DNA from: Lachnospiraceae bacterium AC2012
GTDB lineage: Bacteria; Bacillota; Clostridia; Lachnospirales; Lachnospiraceae
Direction: 5' to 3'
DNA: 64,000 nucleotides
NCBI GenBank assembly: GCA_000702525.1
Contig: JNIN01000001.1
Location: 868,001-932,000 of the forward strand
The position numbers and the translations under genes were made by a program. How positions within the stretch are numbered: the stretch's first letter is position 1; each line of letters begins with the position of its first letter. This document shows, one piece after another, positions 61,741-64,000 of the stretch. The notes beneath the pieces were generated by a model, which saw only the letters and a program-made list of their open reading frames with translations, searched no databases and was not told the origin of the DNA.

Positions 61741-62637
61741 TTACTCCGTCGCTTTCATATTGACATCCACCTGCTGAAATGGAATCGTAATTCCATTTTC
61801 ATCAAATGCATACTTCACTTTTTCCAGCATATCCCAACGAATGTTCCAATAATCCTCTGTCGGAACCCAGAATCGCATTCCGAGATCTACCGAACTGGCT
61901 GCAAGTTCCCGAACAAAGATGTTCGTATCCATTTCCGTGATTCTACGAGATTCTGCTTCCACCAAATCCTCTAAAATCGACTTTGCTTTCTTAATATCGT
62001 CATCGTATCCAATCGAAACGGTGAGATCAATCTGACGTCGATCGCTATGTGTCGCATTCGTCAAAGAATTGTTCGCAAGCGTTCCATTGGGAATCACGAT
62101 TAATTTATTATCAATCGTTCTTAATTTTGTATAGAAAATGGTAATCTCTGTAACGGTACCCTCGTTCTTATGCGTGTCTTCGATGATGTAATCTCCCACC
62201 ACAAATGGATGAAGCACCAGAATCAGCACACCACCTGCAAAATTTGAAAGGGAACCCTGCAATGCCAATCCGGCCGTCAATCCGAGCGATGCCACCGCTG
62301 CCGCAACCGAACTTGTCTGAATTCCAAATATATTTAAAATAAATGCAACGAGAACCACATACAACAACGCCTTCACAACGGAATTAACGAACTGCTTTAC
62401 ACCGGTATCTACATCACGTTTTGTCATGCCCTTTTGCATGATTTTCAGCAATAGATTGATAATCTTTCGACCGATCACATAGACCACCAGTGCTAAAATC
62501 ACTGACCAAAGAAATGCAAACGCATCCGGCAAGAATTCCGAAAGCGCATCCTTCACAAATCCCTCATTCATATTCTGAAGCAAACGTTGTGTCATAGTCA
62601 GTGTCTTCGTAACGGTCTCTATTGTTTCTTCCTGCAT
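61741..62637 (-). CDS. mscS: Mechanosensitive channel of the MscS family
   Basis: A 298-residue channel. Three membrane helices: AFAFLWSVILALVVYVIG, SVVKALLYVVLVAFILNIFG and the pore-lining TM3 ASLGLTAGLALQGSLSNFAGG with the Gly/Ala ridge typical of MscS (shown as a region), followed by the beta domain signature VGDYIIEDTHKNEGTVTEI. It releases solutes on osmotic downshock. Gene follows the palindromic intergenic element. Confidence 0.93.
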   Translation of the reverse strand: MQEETIETVTKTLTMTQRLLQNMNEGFVKDALSEFLPDAFAFLWSVILALVVYVIGRKIINLLLKIMQKGMTKRDVDTGVKQFVNSVVKALLYVVLVAFILNIFGIQTSSVAAAVASLGLTAGLALQGSLSNFAGGVLILVLHPFVVGDYIIEDTHKNEGTVTEITIFYTKLRTIDNKLIVIPNGTLANNSLTNATHSDRRQIDLTVSIGYDDDIKKAKSILEDLVEAESRRITEMDTNIFVRELAASSVDLGMRFWVPTEDYWNIRWDMLEKVKYAFDENGITIPFQQVDVNMKATE

Positions 62638-62741
62638 ATACTACTTCTCCTCGCTTTCAGGGTATAGACATACAGGGTTTATTTTATCACACTTTACTTT
62701 CCCAGTCCACGTGTTACCTGCGACCCCGCATGGTGTTTCTT

Positions 62742-62966
62742 GCGCTGTGGCAGAAGGTACGGGGGGAGTCAGCTCTGTAACCTTCGCTAAGAAAAAATGG
62801 GGAAGCGCGTTTCTCGATGTCGGCAGCGCACGAAATCTCAATCCGTTTCGTGTTCGTGCTCTCGGTGCCATCCGTGGCACCTCGTGCCGACCTCGTGGAA
62901 ACGCGCTTCCTATTTTTCTAAGCTCGAGTTAATCAGCTGACTCCCCCGTACCCTCCGCCACAGCGC
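62742..62966. repeat. 225-bp imperfect palindrome (hairpin element, MITE- or REP-like)
   Basis: The outer arms 62742-62774 and 62935-62966 are complementary over about 30 bp with a few mismatches, inner arms 62801-62812 and 62899-62910 pair perfectly, and the centre is the hairpin GGTGCCA-TCCG-TGGCACC (62864-62881). It is much richer in GC than its surroundings and has no supported gene, although open frames on both strands cross it because of the symmetry. It lies between serA and mscS (63091-62638). Confidence 0.75.
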
Positions 62967-63020
62967 GAAAAATCCCCAGAAAGGTTCAACGTAAATCCCT
63001 CTACTAAGTTAAATACGTTC

Positions 63021-63086
63021 AATAAAAAAATAGGCTTCGCCTATAAAGTAAAAAGGTCCTGTGAAACAACCACAGAACCTTTTTCA
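63021..63086 (-). terminator. Tandem terminators of serA
   Basis: Two hairpins follow the serA stop on the minus strand: the first pairs about 63084-63071 with 63064-63051 and runs into a U tract; the second is ATAGGC-GAA-GCCTAT (63044-63030) followed by seven U residues. Confidence 0.8.
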
Positions 63087-63091
63087 CATCT

Positions 63092-64000
63092 TTACTTAAC
63101 TACGTGTACGCGGATAACTTCCTCGATGGCGTTCAGTTTTTCGATAGCACATGGAGAAATTGGAGTATCCAAATCTACCAGTGCGTAAGCATAATCGCCA
63201 CGACTCTTATTTGTCATGTCGGCGATATTGATATCACTATCACCCAGGATGGTTGCAAACTGTGCGATTACACCCTTGCTATTGTGATGAAGAATACCAA
63301 TACGACCTGCTGCCGTACAGATGCCATTATCACAATCTGGATAGTTCACAGAATGCTTGATATTTCCATTCTCTAAGAAGTCTCGAATCTCCTCTACTGC
63401 CATCACAGCACAATTGTCTTCTGCCTCTTCTGTCGATGCTCCCAGGTGTGGTGTCAGAATGACATTTTCCTGCCCGGCCGTCGTTGGATTTGGGAAATCA
63501 GATACATACTTTCGAATTTTACCTGCCTTGATTCCAGCAATCACTGCTTCTTCATCTACCAGCAAATCTCTCGCGTAATTCAGGATCACTACCCCATCCT
63601 TCATCTTATCAATGGCTTCCTGATTGATCAGATTTCTCGTAGAATCAAGAAGCGGTACATGGACGGTAATGAAGTCACATTTCTCAAAGATTTCATCATA
63701 AGAAGAGCTATGATGTACGGAACGTGAGAGGTTCCATGCCGCATTTACAGAGATGAAAGGATCGCAGCCATAGACTTCCATACCGAGATGCACGGCAGCA
63801 TTTGCAACCTGCACACCGATAGCGCCCAGTCCAATAATACCGAGTGTCTTACCGGCAAGCTCTGTACCGGCAAAATTCTTCTTCGCTTTTTCCATCGTCT
63901 TGCCGATTTCCGGATCGTCCTTGTTTTCCTTGCACCATGTATTTCCACCAATGATATCTCGTGATGCGAGAAGCATTCCGGAAATCACAAGTTCCTTTAC
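63092..64000 (-). CDS. serA: D-3-phosphoglycerate dehydrogenase (partial, runs off the right edge)
   Basis: The frame is open to the window edge, so the N-terminus is missing. The NAD-binding Rossmann motif GIIGLGAIGVQVANAAVHLG (20 residues) and ILTPHLGASTEEAEDN with the catalytic His are clear, followed by a C-terminal ACT domain (GVIAQFATILGDSDINIADM) for serine or amino-acid control. The enzyme oxidises 3-phosphoglycerate, the first step of serine synthesis. Among D-isomer-specific dehydrogenases, the ACT domain makes SerA the best call. Confidence 0.9.
   Translation of the reverse strand, partial: VKELVISGMLLASRDIIGGNTWCKENKDDPEIGKTMEKAKKNFAGTELAGKTLGIIGLGAIGVQVANAAVHLGMEVYGCDPFISVNAAWNLSRSVHHSSSYDEIFEKCDFITVHVPLLDSTRNLINQEAIDKMKDGVVILNYARDLLVDEEAVIAGIKAGKIRKYVSDFPNPTTAGQENVILTPHLGASTEEAEDNCAVMAVEEIRDFLENGNIKHSVNYPDCDNGICTAAGRIGILHHNSKGVIAQFATILGDSDINIADMTNKSRGDYAYALVDLDTPISPCAIEKLNAIEEVIRVHVVK

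Noticed and set aside
62641-62932. Short frames on both strands between serA and mscS
   Set aside because: They exist because the long palindrome is symmetric and GC-rich; no ribosome site, no recognisable protein features.

Overview
The right-hand 12 kb is a low-to-mid GC Firmicutes chromosome, most likely Lachnospiraceae (Roseburia/Agathobacter/Blautia-like). It reads, all on the minus strand, serA (cut by the window end), mscS, an M16C presequence-type protease, era, recO, a membrane-anchored hypothetical, glyS and ppdK. Strong Shine-Dalgarno sites (AGGAGG-type) and the glyS/ppdK/recO/era grouping fit that family. The taxonomic call is inference from gene content; no search was run.

From about 51.9 kb leftwards, immediately past the ppdK terminator, everything looks like one Tn1549-type integrative and conjugative element (ICE), also all on the minus strand. 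Its core (28.3-47.7 kb) holds an Xre regulator, a DUF5688 protein, a RepA_N-type initiator with four 23-bp iterons inside the gene, PcfB, VirD4, Maff2, VirB6-like, PrgI and VirB4 proteins, an NlpC/P60 transfer hydrolase, DUF4315 and CD1107 proteins, an ArdC-like antirestriction/metallopeptidase, topoisomerase III, MobC and a MobP-type relaxase. A nitroreductase sits as an insert between virD4 and the maff2 gene. No integrase is in the window; it should lie off the left edge.

Two cargo regions stand out. The first (47.9-51.3 kb) is an undescribed-looking four-gene operon: two large glycine-zipper proteins, a TerB-like helical protein and a cysteine-cluster protein. The second (left edge to about 27.9 kb) is an AT-rich defence island. 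Read in transcription order it has a WYL-domain regulator, a small operon with DUF2325, then a long operon starting at a clear promoter near 24.7 kb: Cro-type HTH, NERD-UvrD helicase, AddB-like Fe-S protein, SNF2 helicase, RecQ-like helicase, DpdG-like protein, large DpdH-like ATPase and a coiled-coil protein. Then comes a striking palindromic site, then dndB-dndC-dndD-dndE-dndA, an HNH nuclease, a methyltransferase, and the start of a possible nucleotidyltransferase at the edge.

The main result is the combination. The modification half is a complete DNA phosphorothioation set (dndA-E), but the usual DndFGH restriction partner is absent. In its place is a set whose order and domain types match DpdE-F-G-H(-I) of the 7-deazaguanine DNA modification/restriction system, without any deazaguanine synthesis or insertion genes in view, and extended by a RecBCD/AddAB-like pair in which the nuclease signature lies in the N-terminal NERD domain of the helicase. 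This suggests a hybrid restriction machine that reads phosphorothioate instead of deazapurine marks, carried on a conjugative element.
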